The notes beneath the pieces were generated by a model. The model had not been told where the DNA came from. It made no database searches and was given only the letters and a program-made list of their open reading frames with translations. Shown in pieces: positions 32,970 to 41,751 of a stretch of DNA of 44,978 nucleotides (position 1 is the first letter of the stretch; every line of letters begins with the position of its first letter). The stretch is from positions 1 through 44,978 of the forward strand of contig OMZC01000038.1 of the NCBI GenBank assembly GCA_900315395.1, read 5' to 3'. The position numbers and the translations under genes are program-made. Source of the stretch: an uncultured Gammaproteobacteria bacterium (GTDB lineage: Bacteria > Pseudomonadota > Gammaproteobacteria > Enterobacterales > Succinivibrionaceae).

Positions 32970-33582
32970 GATTTAGCATCCAATCAAATTTACCCTGTTG
33001 AATATCAGCTTTGGTAAGTTCTGAGAAACTTACAAAATCCATAAATGGACTTTCTTTTCCAAAGCAGACAGATGACACACAAGACATTAAAAACACCGAA
33101 TAGAGAACATTAAAGATATATTCTCTGTATTTAGGATCAAGGTTGAACTCTTCACACATAGAAGCCCAGATCTTTTGTAATTTATCAAAAATCTCTTCTT
33201 TCCAAATCTTGGCAATTTCAGGATCTTTAGCTGACAATTCAGTCATCATGATGCAAAAACGCTTAAAGAACTCGTCTTTGGTGATTTTTTGCATTCTAGT
33301 TAAGATCTTGGCCATTCTTTCATGGAAAGTATCATTCTCATCCTGGTTCAAATCGATTAAGCTGCTTTTATTCTCTTCAAACTTCTTTTTAAGCGCAGCT
33401 TTTAAGATTGATTTCTTATCTTTAAAGTACAGATAGATAGTTGAGCGCGCTAGATGTCCTTCATTGGCTATATCCTGAAAGTTAGTCTCAAAATAGCCAT
33501 TCTCAACAAACAGTTTCATCGCACACATGACGATTTCTGTAGGACGGGTATCTTTGCGTCTTATTCTGTTTTTATTATCCAT
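32962..33582 (-). CDS. TetR family repressor, CecR-like
   Basis: The 206-aa regulator has a TetR HTH: TEIVMCAMKLFVENGYFETNFQDIANEGHLARSTIYLYFKDKKSILKAAL (about 15-64). The C-terminal ligand domain is variable, as usual. It is first in an efflux operon, the position of cecR in E. coli. Two palindromes with the shared core TAATGACA-N4-TGTCATTA lie just upstream, the first only 14 bp from its ATG. It therefore probably represses itself, the leftward efflux operon and the rightward fusion-protein/permease pair. Confidence 0.88.
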   Translation of the reverse strand: MDNKNRIRRKDTRPTEIVMCAMKLFVENGYFETNFQDIANEGHLARSTIYLYFKDKKSILKAALKKKFEENKSSLIDLNQDENDTFHERMAKILTRMQKITKDEFFKRFCIMMTELSAKDPEIAKIWKEEIFDKLQKIWASMCEEFNLDPKYREYIFNVLYSVFLMSCVSSVCFGKESPFMDFVSFSELTKADIQQGKFDWMLNHE

Positions 33583-33595
33583 TTTTATTTGCCTT

Positions 33596-33615
33596 TAATG
33601 ACACTTGTGTCATTA
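33596..33615. promoter_or_regulatory. TetR-type operator 1
   Basis: TAATGACACTTGTGTCATTA has nine-base arms around two centre bases. It lies 14 bp before the TetR start, where bound repressor would block leftward transcription. Confidence 0.75.
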
Positions 33616-33648
33616 AGTATAGATCGAATTTTAAAATACTCAATGATT

Positions 33649-33668
33649 TAATGACAAAATTGTCATTA
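33649..33668. promoter_or_regulatory. TetR-type operator 2
   Basis: TAATGACAAAATTGTCATTA has nine-base arms around two centre bases, sharing fifteen or more positions with operator 1. The centres are 53 bp apart, about five helical turns. It faces the rightward fusion-protein gene. Confidence 0.75.
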
Positions 33669-33849
33669 TCCGATTGCGCATAATGGCGTAAATTTTGTGT
33701 GATATATGAATAACTTTTTGAAATTTGTCGCTTTTGTATTGCACAACTTTTTGATTTTTGTAACGTACAAAAATTTTTCAATTTTTCCATACTCAAGTTA
33801 TAGGTACCAGTAAGAACGTGTACCGCCACAAGACTTTCGGTATGTAAAA

Positions 33850-34983
33850 GTGAAATTAAATTCAAATATGAGTAGAGGTGCTCTAAGAACTCTACTTACC
33901 ATGTTTTCATTACTCATCATCAGTTCAACTCTTATTTATTTTGGTTCAAGAGGTGATGCCACCACTATTGCTAAAAGCATTAAGTCAGGAGTGCTTACAG
34001 CTGATACTGTAGATGTCTCCTTTGAAAATGTAGGTGGAGTGCTCATAAAGCGTGATATTGAAGAATCTCAAATGGTAAAAAAAGGTGAGGTTCTAATGGT
34101 CTTAGATGATACTGATACAGCTATCAGTATTGAAAGAACCAAAGCTTCAATTGAAGCTCAAAAGGCTTTGATTCTTTCAAAGGAAAACGAAATTGAGATT
34201 AGAAAAGCTAATGTTGATTTAGAGGAGTTAACTAAATGGAAAGAGATTGAACAGTTAAAGCAATCTCTTACAGCATCAGAATCAGCTAATCTTTTAGCTC
34301 AAAAGCAATATAAAAGAGCTAACTCATTAGTTAATACTAGAAGCATCTCAAAGTCAGACTATGACAGTGCTAATTCACAGAATATTCAGGCAGGGGCTGC
34401 TAAAACTCAAGCTTTGCGTAAGTTGCAGGCTGCAATTTATGGTGCCACAGACGAGCAGATAGAAAAGTTAAAAAGAACAGGTTCAGCAAAGGGCATGACC
34501 TTGTTATCAATTAAGAATGAAAGACTTGAGATTGATAACATGCACAACGCTTTAGATAACCTTAAAGCTCAATTAAAGCAGACTGAAGCTCAATTAAAAC
34601 AAGAAGAGGTCAACTACAGACGTTTAACTTTAATTGCCCCATGTGACGGCAAGATCTTAAAGATCTTATATCAGCAGGGTGAACTGGTATCTCCTAATTC
34701 CTCAGGACTTACACTCGAGACTGACAGAAAGTACTTTGATATCTATGTAAGTGAAGATCAGGTACTAAAGTATAAAAGGGGAAATAAAGTAAAAGTTCAT
34801 TGTGTAGCTACAGATAAAGATCTTACAGGTACAGTAAGGTTTGCAACAGCAGCTCCTACCTTTGCAGATCTTAGAATGACCCGTGAGCGCGGTTTAGGTG
34901 ATCTGACCTCATTTCAGGTAAGAATATATGTAGACTCACCTGAGGTATTAACCGGTATGACGATGGAGGTACGTGATGAATAA
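33850..34983 (+). CDS. HlyD-type membrane fusion protein of a second efflux arm
   Basis: The 377-aa protein starts at GTG 33850 or at ATG 33868 (MSRGALRTLL); neither has a clear ribosome site. An N-terminal anchor (LRTLLTMFSLLIISSTLIYFG) is followed by a lipoyl half (VGGVLIKRDIEESQMVKKGEVLMVLDDTD), a long alpha-helical hairpin (about 95-255) and the second half (RLTLIAPCDGKILKILYQQGELVSPNSSGLTLE). It overlaps the start of a permease gene by eight bases. It is divergent from the TetR/efflux operon across two shared operators. Confidence 0.88.
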   Translation: MKLNSNMSRGALRTLLTMFSLLIISSTLIYFGSRGDATTIAKSIKSGVLTADTVDVSFENVGGVLIKRDIEESQMVKKGEVLMVLDDTDTAISIERTKASIEAQKALILSKENEIEIRKANVDLEELTKWKEIEQLKQSLTASESANLLAQKQYKRANSLVNTRSISKSDYDSANSQNIQAGAAKTQALRKLQAAIYGATDEQIEKLKRTGSAKGMTLLSIKNERLEIDNMHNALDNLKAQLKQTEAQLKQEEVNYRRLTLIAPCDGKILKILYQQGELVSPNSSGLTLETDRKYFDIYVSEDQVLKYKRGNKVKVHCVATDKDLTGTVRFATAAPTFADLRMTRERGLGDLTSFQVRIYVDSPEVLTGMTMEVRDE

Positions 34984-36181
34984 AATCATATCCTCCATAG
35001 ACGAGGAGTTTCAGGCGATGCTCTCAGGCAGGTTCATTCCTTACCATATCGCAGCTTTCATGATGGCGATTATGATCACCCTGATAGTATCAGTATGTGC
35101 CCGTCATGGTGAGGTGTTTGAAGGTAAGATCGCGGTTATCGATCTTGATAGCTCACAGTTATCTACAACCTTAATTGAGAAGTTAAATACCTCAGCTTAT
35201 GTAGAAATCACCGAGGTTTACCATTCACCTGTGTCAGTGCGTGATCTTACTGCTCATGACAAAAACATCGGCGTACTCTACTTTCCAAAAGGATTGGAAA
35301 AAGAGCTCAAAAGACGCGACAGAACCTTTAATATTGGCTATTTTGCTGATTACTCAAATCTTGGGCAAAACGGTCAGGCTATTGCTAATTTAAGCGAGAT
35401 GATAGCCACATTAGGAGCTGAGAACTCAGCTCCAGAGGTGGCAGCGCTGGCTAAAGCCTCCAGTGAAAAGGTACAGGCACTGTTGCAACCTATGGATATG
35501 GTAAAAAGAGAACTGTACAATCCTACAACCTCAGCATCTATTACCTTTTGTAGTGCCTTTATCTACTTTTTCTCATCCATTATCTTAGGTCTTACCTCAG
35601 TAATGCTGGTAGGTCGCTTTAAAGTCTCAATGCGTTGGCAGACAATTTTAGAAGACGGCTTGGCCTGCCTTTTAGCAAGACTGTTACCTTATGCTCTTAT
35701 CTACACTACAGCAATCTCACTTGTAACGGCGCCACTTATTATCTTTGGTCAAATGAGATTTGAAGGAAACTATTTCTTTCATCTGCCAAGTATGCTGATG
35801 ACAGGTTTTTCCATTAGTGTGCTTGCTTTATTAGTAACATGGAAGACTAATCAACCTAGTGAAGGTGGCAGTAAGATGATCTTAATTGTGCCACCTGGCT
35901 TTATCCTTGGAGGATCACTTTTAGCATCAGGCTATATGCCAGCATGGGTAAATACAGTTAAGTTTTGTTTTCCACTTACATGGGAGTATGAGTTCTGGCG
36001 TGACTTTGCTATGAGAGGTTTACCACTGTCTGACATGATAAAGAGTTATGGCCAATATGCTCTTTATATGACTGTGATTACCTCAATTCTTGCGGTGGTT
36101 TACTATAAAACTCGTCATAATTTCTTTGAAATGAAGAAATTAGAGCAGAATGAAGGTGAAAAAACTCAAAGTGAAGCTTAA
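34976..36181 (+). CDS. ABC-2 type permease of the second efflux arm
   Basis: GTG 34973 is open, but ATG 34976 has GGAGG at 34966-34970 and is preferred (401 aa). The protein starts SIDEEFQAMLSGRFIPYHIAAFMMAIMITLIVS, then has a periplasmic domain to about residue 190 and five to six membrane segments, as in the ABC2/YhgE-Pip type permeases (compare YhhJ). VLLVGG-type motifs are weak, so the assignment rests on layout. No ATPase gene is beside it, so it may use the YbhF-like ATPase from the divergent operon. The C-terminal tail is charged and cytosolic. Confidence 0.82.
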   Translation: MNKIISSIDEEFQAMLSGRFIPYHIAAFMMAIMITLIVSVCARHGEVFEGKIAVIDLDSSQLSTTLIEKLNTSAYVEITEVYHSPVSVRDLTAHDKNIGVLYFPKGLEKELKRRDRTFNIGYFADYSNLGQNGQAIANLSEMIATLGAENSAPEVAALAKASSEKVQALLQPMDMVKRELYNPTTSASITFCSAFIYFFSSIILGLTSVMLVGRFKVSMRWQTILEDGLACLLARLLPYALIYTTAISLVTAPLIIFGQMRFEGNYFFHLPSMLMTGFSISVLALLVTWKTNQPSEGGSKMILIVPPGFILGGSLLASGYMPAWVNTVKFCFPLTWEYEFWRDFAMRGLPLSDMIKSYGQYALYMTVITSILAVVYYKTRHNFFEMKKLEQNEGEKTQSEA

Positions 36182-36233
36182 CAAAAAGCCTTATATATGC
36201 CATTGTTAAAAAATTATTAAATTTATTTTGATA

Positions 36234-36255
36234 TGCCCCTTTACAAAGAGGGGCA
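36234..36255 (+). terminator. hairpin that copies the tRNA-Trp acceptor arms
   Basis: TGCCCCT (36234-36240) and AGGGGCA (36249-36255) form a perfect seven-pair stem with an eight-base loop, 53 bp after the permease stop. Only a short AATTT follows. The two arms equal the 3' and 5' acceptor strands of the tRNA 30 bp downstream. It may be a terminator, or the scar of a tRNA duplication. Confidence 0.45.
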
Positions 36256-36284
36256 ATTTGTTGATAATACTACGGCAATTCCAC

Positions 36285-36360
36285 AGGGGCATAGTTCTAA
36301 TGGTAGAACAGCGGTCTCCAAAACCGACGGTTGAGAGTTCGAGTCTTTCTGCCCCTGCCA
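36285..36360 (+). tRNA. tRNA-Trp (CCA anticodon)
   Basis: The 76-nt sequence folds as a cloverleaf. The acceptor arms AGGGGCA and TGCCCCT pair perfectly, a discriminator G is followed by an encoded CCA at 36358-36360, and the anticodon loop is CTCCAAA (anticodon CCA). The T arm GAGAG-TTCGAGT-CTTTC has one G-U pair. The first anticodon-stem pair is G-A instead of a normal pair. tRNA genes are common integration sites, and a restriction island begins just past this one; no copy of its 3' end is seen in the rest of the window. Confidence 0.97.
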
Positions 36361-36687
36361 CTTCCTCAAAAAATCTCTATAAATTATCCAAAATTTAATC
36401 AAGATTTTTACTAGATAACCTTTTGAAACACAATAAATTTCTTTTGATTTTTTAATTTTTCATGTTTTTTAGATTTTATTCATTTTTTAGCATTTTGGTA
36501 AGTGGTACACCAAAATGGTGTACCACTTTTATGGTGTACCACTTTGAGAATGTTATGATAGTTTTGTGTTAATTTGAATTCCGACATACTATATATACTG
36601 TAATACTGTTTAAAATACTGAATATATAAATATATAAGAGCCGACCATTAGATAGATTAGTAAAAAGATCAAAACAGGAAATCCAAA
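36361..36687. other. 327-bp AT-rich gap between tRNA-Trp and the MmeI-like gene
   Basis: No gene is seen. The region holds the three-copy GTGGTACACCA element and, further on, ATACTGTAATACTGT-like repeats and TATATA runs (36585-36640) that probably contain the promoter of the next gene. Its ribosome site is ACAGGAAA just before the ATG at 36688. Confidence 0.5.
36500..36545. promoter_or_regulatory. triple GTGGTACACCA element (candidate operator)
   Basis: AAGTGGTACACCA (36500-36512) and TGGTGTACCACTT (36516-36528) form perfect 13-base inverted arms around AAA. A third copy, TGGTGTACCACTT, follows at 36532-36544. The direct spacing of the last two is 16 bp. It lies about 145 bp before the MmeI-like gene. 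Confidence 0.7.
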
Positions 36688-37863
36688 ATGGCAACTAAAA
36701 ATAAAGATGCAGTTGAATTTGTAAAACGTTGGATTGATAAAGGTGACGAGAAACAGCACAGCCAACTCTTTTGGACAGATCTTCTATCTAACGTTCTTCA
36801 TAGCATTGTAAATAACGAAACAGTTAAGTTTGAATACAGAGTTCAATTAGGTCATCAATCATACATTGATGTATATCTGCCAGACTCACGAGTTATCATT
36901 GAACAAAAGGGCAGTGATATTGATTTATTCAAGGCTGCCAAACAGTCAGATGGAACAGAGCTAACACCATTTGAACAAGCTAAACGTTATAACGTAGAGT
37001 TGCCATTCTCACAAAAGGCACGTTGGATCGTTACCTGTAACTTCAAGTCATTCTTAATCTACGACATGGATCAAGATCTAAAAGGCAAAGATCCTGTACG
37101 CATAGAATTAGAAGAACTACCTGAGAGGATCAATGAGCTTCAATTCTTAGCTACATTTAAGGATGACAAGATCATTGTAGAACAGAAACTGTCAATTAAA
37201 GCAGGTACTTTAATCGGTAAGCTATACGATGGTTTAATCAAACAATACAAAGATCCAAAGGCAGATAACACCTTAAAGAGCCTTAATAAGCTGTGCGTTC
37301 GCCTGGTTTTTTGTTTATATGCAGAAGATGCAGGACTATTTGATCGCCATGATTGTCATATCTTTGGTAATTACATCAAGAACACAGAAACTAAGAACAT
37401 CAGAAGAGCTTTAATTGACCTGTTTGAAGTTTTAAATCAGAAAGAAGACGAACGAGATCCTTATTTAGATGAGGAATTAGCTAAATTTCCTTATGTAAAT
37501 GGCAATCTGTTTAAGATTGTTGACCCTCATACAGAGGAAATTCCTAATTTTACTGATGAATTAAAAGAGATTTTAGTAACTGAGTGCTCAGAAAGTTTTG
37601 ACTGGGCAAACATTTCACCTACAATCTTTGGTGCTGTATTTGAAAGTACCTTAAACCCTGAAACAAGACGCTCAGGTGGTATGCACTACACCTCAATACA
37701 GAACATCCACAAAGTTATTGATCCTCTGTTTTTAGATGAGCTAAAAGCAGAATTTGAACAAATCAAACAGTACAAGACCGATAAAAAGATCACACAAGAG
37801 TGTAATGATTTTCAAAATATTCTTTTGTACCCAAGCTTTATAAGGCATCTGATGAAAAATTAA
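36688..37863 (+). pseudogene. MmeI-like type IIG restriction enzyme, truncated before the methyltransferase domain
   Basis: The first 340 residues match the MmeI-type fused restriction-modification enzymes. There is an N-terminal nuclease with Asp61 (YIDVYL) and Glu72-Gln-Lys74 (IIEQKG), then the helical spacer (KLYDGLIKQYKDP, LCVRLVFCLYAEDAGLF) and SPTIFGAVFESTLNPETRRSGGMHYTS. Full-length relatives run to about 900 residues, with FLDPACGSGNF and the NPPF/Y motif next. Here the frame ends at 391 aa after an unrelated tail (NILLYPSFIRHLMKN), with no methyltransferase or target-recognition part. A transposase remnant follows at once, so insertion and deletion probably removed the 3' part. The nuclease domain may still be made. 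Confidence 0.82.
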
Positions 37864-38012
37864 AAGCCTTTATGTGATCTGGTGATCCTTAAGTCACGCT
37901 GATGAAATTACTACCGATCGTTTTGATCCTTTAATCGCAAAATAAGCAAAAAGTCGTTGAAAATTAAATAGGTAATTTTATGATGACCATAAATTAGTAG
38001 AAAGTGATCTGA

Positions 38013-38549
38013 AATCAAACAGTTACGACTAAAGTTTTATTCAAAAATTTTACTGACCAATGGCTGCTGAATAACAAAGCCGTCCAGGAAGCAAACCAGC
38101 ATGCCGGTATACTGGTGCTTGTATCAGATTCTGTCAGAGATGGTAAGCAGGCTTACTACGGTTATAAGGACAGACGTACTGTTGAAGACTGCTTCTTGGA
38201 CTTAAAAGTAAAGATGTGCTGTGACATGTTTAGAACCTCTAGTGAAGATTCTTTAGTAGGCAAGTGTTTCGTTGAATTTGTTGCCTTAAGTCTTTATATG
38301 AGAATGGAACGTGACTTAAGAAAGCTTCTTGATAAAAATAAACCTGTTCCTCATCACTCTGTTTTTGTATGGGAACTTAAAAAAGCTTTTTTAGTTAAAA
38401 GCTCAAATTTAATTTCAACTTTTTATAAAAAAGCATTGCTTACTAAAAAGCCTACAGTCCATGTAGGCTTTTCAACAAGATATTACTGCTTAATATGGAA
38501 TCCACCTTTTACGATAAAGTCTCTAAGCAGAGCATCTGCCTTCATATAA
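38013..38549 (+). pseudogene. IS1634-type (IS4 superfamily) transposase, C-terminal remnant
   Basis: The frame is open from 38013. It reads AGILVLVSDSVRDGKQAYYGYKDRRTVEDCFLDLKVKMC, then SSEDSLVGKCFVEFVALSLYMRMERDLRKLL, the C-terminal Y-(2)-R/K-(3)-E region of DDE transposases of the IS1634/IS4 type. The N-terminal catalytic parts are missing. Scraps such as PKLYKASDEKLKAFM and DEITTDRFDPLIAK appear in other frames between 37830 and 37940, consistent with frameshifted decay. The tail runs into the 3' end of hsdR. It is a dead element that separates the MmeI-like remnant from the type I system. Confidence 0.75.
38446..38472. terminator. bidirectional hairpin between IS remnant and hsdR
   Basis: AAAAGCCTACA - GTCCA - TGTAGGCTTTT is an 11-pair stem with A/T tails on both sides. 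It can end both the transposase and the hsdR transcript; the hsdR stop is 11 bp away. Confidence 0.75.
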
Positions 38550-41500
38550 ACCTTTGGAGGGATGATTTTAACACCTTCAATTCTTTCAAAATAAGCACGA
38601 GCTTTAGCCTTATCAATTGTTTCTTTTAAAGCATCATATCTTCCAAACTCATTGATATTAGCTGGAGTTAGTTTTAGTAACAGCAAAGATTTGAGTTTTT
38701 GCTTATCAACGCCTAAAGCATCAACTATAGATTGAATTTGATCTCCCTGATCTCTATCCATGTATTCAGCTATATAGTCTCTGAATGTTTTGCCATCTTC
38801 AGCTTTGAGAGTTCCGCTTTGAATATCATTCAAGATAACATTTGCAAATTTCTGTTCTTCCTGAGGTAATGTTGCAAAAGACTTATGCAGCTCCTTTTCT
38901 GCAGTTTCGATATTTTCTGATTTTTCTATGGATCGGATGTACTTTTTAAACCTTGAATTTAAAAAATCAGCATTGATCTTGTCGGTATTTATTGCAATTA
39001 AGTAGCCATCAACATCATAAGGTACAGATTCAACTTTTCCTTTTTCAGAAGGCTCATCGGAAAATAATTCTTTATATCTAATAAGTAAAGTGTCGTAAGT
39101 AACTTTATCTATAAGGATTTCAATTGTGTTTTCTTCAGGAGTTGATTTATTAAATTCATAAATCGTTTTATCCCATCTAAATCCTTGAATTTTTGCAGCA
39201 GCTAGATAATCATTGAATTCTTTAAATAATTCAGCAAATTGTTTTCTATCAGCTAAATCCTCAGGAAGCTTTTCAAAATCAGCAACTCTTGCGTTTTCAA
39301 AAAGATCTTTGATATCTATATATATAGAATTCATCTTTTCTAAATTTTTGTTTAGGCGTACCGCAAATAGACCTAGAGGTTTGTTACCAGAATATAACTC
39401 TACTGCAAGCTTAACATTACGCTCCATGGTATGTGGTTTTCTGTAGTATCTTATCGTGCCAAAAGGCTTGTCTTTACCAAAGAGTCGATTAGTACGAGAA
39501 AAAGCCTGTATTAAGTTTGCATATTCTAAGAGTTTATCCATATATAGGGTATTAACCCACTTAGAATCGAATCCAGTTAGCATTTGGTCTACTACAATCA
39601 GAAGATCTAACTTTTTTTCAGGAGTATTTTCTATGTGCTTATAAACATTCTTATGAGCTAATCTATCTGACAAATCTCTTTTCATCGCAGCGAATGTTGG
39701 AATAGTAAATTTCGTTCCATATCTTTTGTTGTAATCAGAAATAATCTTTATAAGACCTTCTTCTTTGTATATTCCATTCCCGTTATTATCAATATTCGGA
39801 TCAAAAAGAGCTGATATTTTCAGATTTGGAATTTCTTTTTTGATAAGCTCATAGTAGTTGATTGCTTCAGGAATACTACTAGTAGCAAATATGGCGTGAA
39901 ACTTTCCTGCTTGACTTAAAGTTAGCCAGTTTTCCTTTATATCTTGAACTACCATCTTCTGATGTTCAATAGTTTCATACTGAGATGAAGGAATAAAATC
40001 TTCAATTCCTTTTATGTATTCACCAGAATCATCAGTATGTCCTACCATGTTCAATTTTAGAATGTTCAAGTAGGCTTCTTTCTTTTTAGGATCGTTCATT
40101 ACCTCCAATTCTGAATTTGCTTTAACTTGTTTTAAGGCGACTGCTTTTTTCAAATCACTATCTTTAAAAGTTAGTACTTTATAAGGGTCAAATCCTAAAA
40201 CATTTTTATCTCTGATGGCATCTGCAATACTATAGCGATGAAGCTCATCTCCAAATATATCAGTGGTAGTATTTTTCTTTTTCTCGTTTTCTTTTTGTAT
40301 AGGAGTTCCTGTAAAGCCAAAGAAAAGAGCATTTGGAAAGGTATCCTTTATTGTCTGAAGCATTTCACCAAACGTTGATCGATGACATTCATCAAGAATA
40401 AGAACAATTCGCTTTTCATTGATTTTTTCTAGTGCATTGGCAATTGACAATGAGGCATTGCCCTCTTTGATTTTACTCATCTTCTGAATTGAAGAAACAA
40501 TCAATGTTTTTGACAAATAATCACTTTCTAATAAAGAGAGAAGTTCACTTGAAGTTTCTGTATAGTTAACGGTTTCTGCGTCACCGGCAAAATTCTTGTA
40601 TTGCTCAAAACTTTGTGTTCCCAATTCAATTCTATCCATTAGGAATACAACCTTATCAGCCTTACCTGATGAAGCAATAAGTTGAGCTGATTTAAATGAA
40701 GTCATGGTTTTACCTGAACCTGTTGTATGCCAGATATAACCACCACGTTGATTCTTATCTTCCCAGTGATTTTGAATAACCTTGGCTGAAATTGCATTAG
40801 CAGCATAATACTGATAGCTACGCATTACTTTTAATATGCCATCTGTAGCGTCAGCTACTGTATAAAAACCGATAAGTTGATGAGCCGTTGGGATAGATAA
40901 CAAGCTACTAATTACTTCTTTCCAGTCATTTATAGGCTCATTGTTAAAATCAGCCCAATGGAAATAAAAATCTTGATTAAACTTTCCATCAGGGCCTGGG
41001 TTTGCAAAATAAACTGTTTCTTCAGGAGTCATCGCTACAAAGATTTGAACAAGAGAAAATAAACCTGAAAAAATCTTCTCGTGAGAGTACTTTTCTATTT
41101 GGTTTGTTGCCTGACTTACAGGAACTCCACTTCTTTTAAGTTCAATATGAATTACAGGCATTCCATTGATAAGAAGCATTAAATCGCCACGTCGATCATT
41201 TAAGATTTTGGAATAAGTTGGAAATTTAGGTTGTTCTACTATCTGGTAACGGCTGTCACCATTTGCAATTTCTGTTCTGTCATAAATTTTTAGAGAAACT
41301 TCCTTTCCAAAGTGCAACTTATCATCAGGATTGTCTCTTTTAATTGTTAATGTCTTTCCGTTTATAAATTTATTTAAATTAAATGGAGATTTAAGAGATT
41401 GGACCTGAGATATGATCTGATACATTTCTCCTTTTGTAAGAGGCCTATTGTTTAAGCGATCAATGCTGTTATTATTTTGTAATAATATACTAGCCCAATT

Positions 41501-41611
41501 ATCAATGAGTTGTTCTTCAGTATAATTTTTTAAAACTTCGTGGTTCCAACCATTCGCTGACAAATTTTCTATAACAGCTTTTTCAAAATCTTTCTCAGAA
41601 CCAAAGCCCAT
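38483..41611 (-). CDS. hsdR: type I restriction enzyme R subunit (endonuclease/translocase)
   Basis: The 1042-aa protein matches the EcoR124-type HsdR (1038 aa). The nuclease has Asp143 (RRGDLMLLI) and Glu157-Leu-Lys159 (HIELKRSG). The SF2 translocase has Walker A HTTGSGKT (295-302), the DECH box at 407-410, FGFTGTPIQ, and later FDSKWVNTLYMDKLLEYANLIQAFSRTNR (motif VI). The C-terminal helical part binds the methylase core. It cuts unmethylated DNA after translocation, with HsdM and HsdS. It is divergent from hsdMS, so the endonuclease and methylase have separate promoters. GGAG precedes the ATG. Confidence 0.96.
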   Translation of the reverse strand: MGFGSEKDFEKAVIENLSANGWNHEVLKNYTEEQLIDNWASILLQNNNSIDRLNNRPLTKGEMYQIISQVQSLKSPFNLNKFINGKTLTIKRDNPDDKLHFGKEVSLKIYDRTEIANGDSRYQIVEQPKFPTYSKILNDRRGDLMLLINGMPVIHIELKRSGVPVSQATNQIEKYSHEKIFSGLFSLVQIFVAMTPEETVYFANPGPDGKFNQDFYFHWADFNNEPINDWKEVISSLLSIPTAHQLIGFYTVADATDGILKVMRSYQYYAANAISAKVIQNHWEDKNQRGGYIWHTTGSGKTMTSFKSAQLIASSGKADKVVFLMDRIELGTQSFEQYKNFAGDAETVNYTETSSELLSLLESDYLSKTLIVSSIQKMSKIKEGNASLSIANALEKINEKRIVLILDECHRSTFGEMLQTIKDTFPNALFFGFTGTPIQKENEKKKNTTTDIFGDELHRYSIADAIRDKNVLGFDPYKVLTFKDSDLKKAVALKQVKANSELEVMNDPKKKEAYLNILKLNMVGHTDDSGEYIKGIEDFIPSSQYETIEHQKMVVQDIKENWLTLSQAGKFHAIFATSSIPEAINYYELIKKEIPNLKISALFDPNIDNNGNGIYKEEGLIKIISDYNKRYGTKFTIPTFAAMKRDLSDRLAHKNVYKHIENTPEKKLDLLIVVDQMLTGFDSKWVNTLYMDKLLEYANLIQAFSRTNRLFGKDKPFGTIRYYRKPHTMERNVKLAVELYSGNKPLGLFAVRLNKNLEKMNSIYIDIKDLFENARVADFEKLPEDLADRKQFAELFKEFNDYLAAAKIQGFRWDKTIYEFNKSTPEENTIEILIDKVTYDTLLIRYKELFSDEPSEKGKVESVPYDVDGYLIAINTDKINADFLNSRFKKYIRSIEKSENIETAEKELHKSFATLPQEEQKFANVILNDIQSGTLKAEDGKTFRDYIAEYMDRDQGDQIQSIVDALGVDKQKLKSLLLLKLTPANINEFGRYDALKETIDKAKARAYFERIEGVKIIPPKVYMKADALLRDFIVKGGFHIKQ

Positions 41612-41751
41612 GTCAAATTACTCCAACCATCGATAACTTATCTATTTTTAGTTACATCTCTATAAAATTTAGATTTTATAAGTATACAATGTGAATTAGT
41701 TTACCACTAAAATAATTATTAAAACCTAACATCTATCAAAGGATTACAAGA
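41612..41751. promoter_or_regulatory. divergent promoter region hsdR / hsdM
   Basis: The 140-bp AT-rich gap must drive both sides. On the plus strand TACAAT at 41685-41690 is a fair -10 for hsdM. On the minus strand TATAGA near 41660 could serve hsdR. ATAAAATTTAGATTTTAT near 41661-41679 is an imperfect inverted repeat. No controller gene is beside it. Confidence 0.4.

Noticed and set aside
38013-38549. Active insertion sequence
   Set aside because: Only the C-terminal part of the transposase is present, with frameshifted scraps upstream and no clear terminal inverted repeats.
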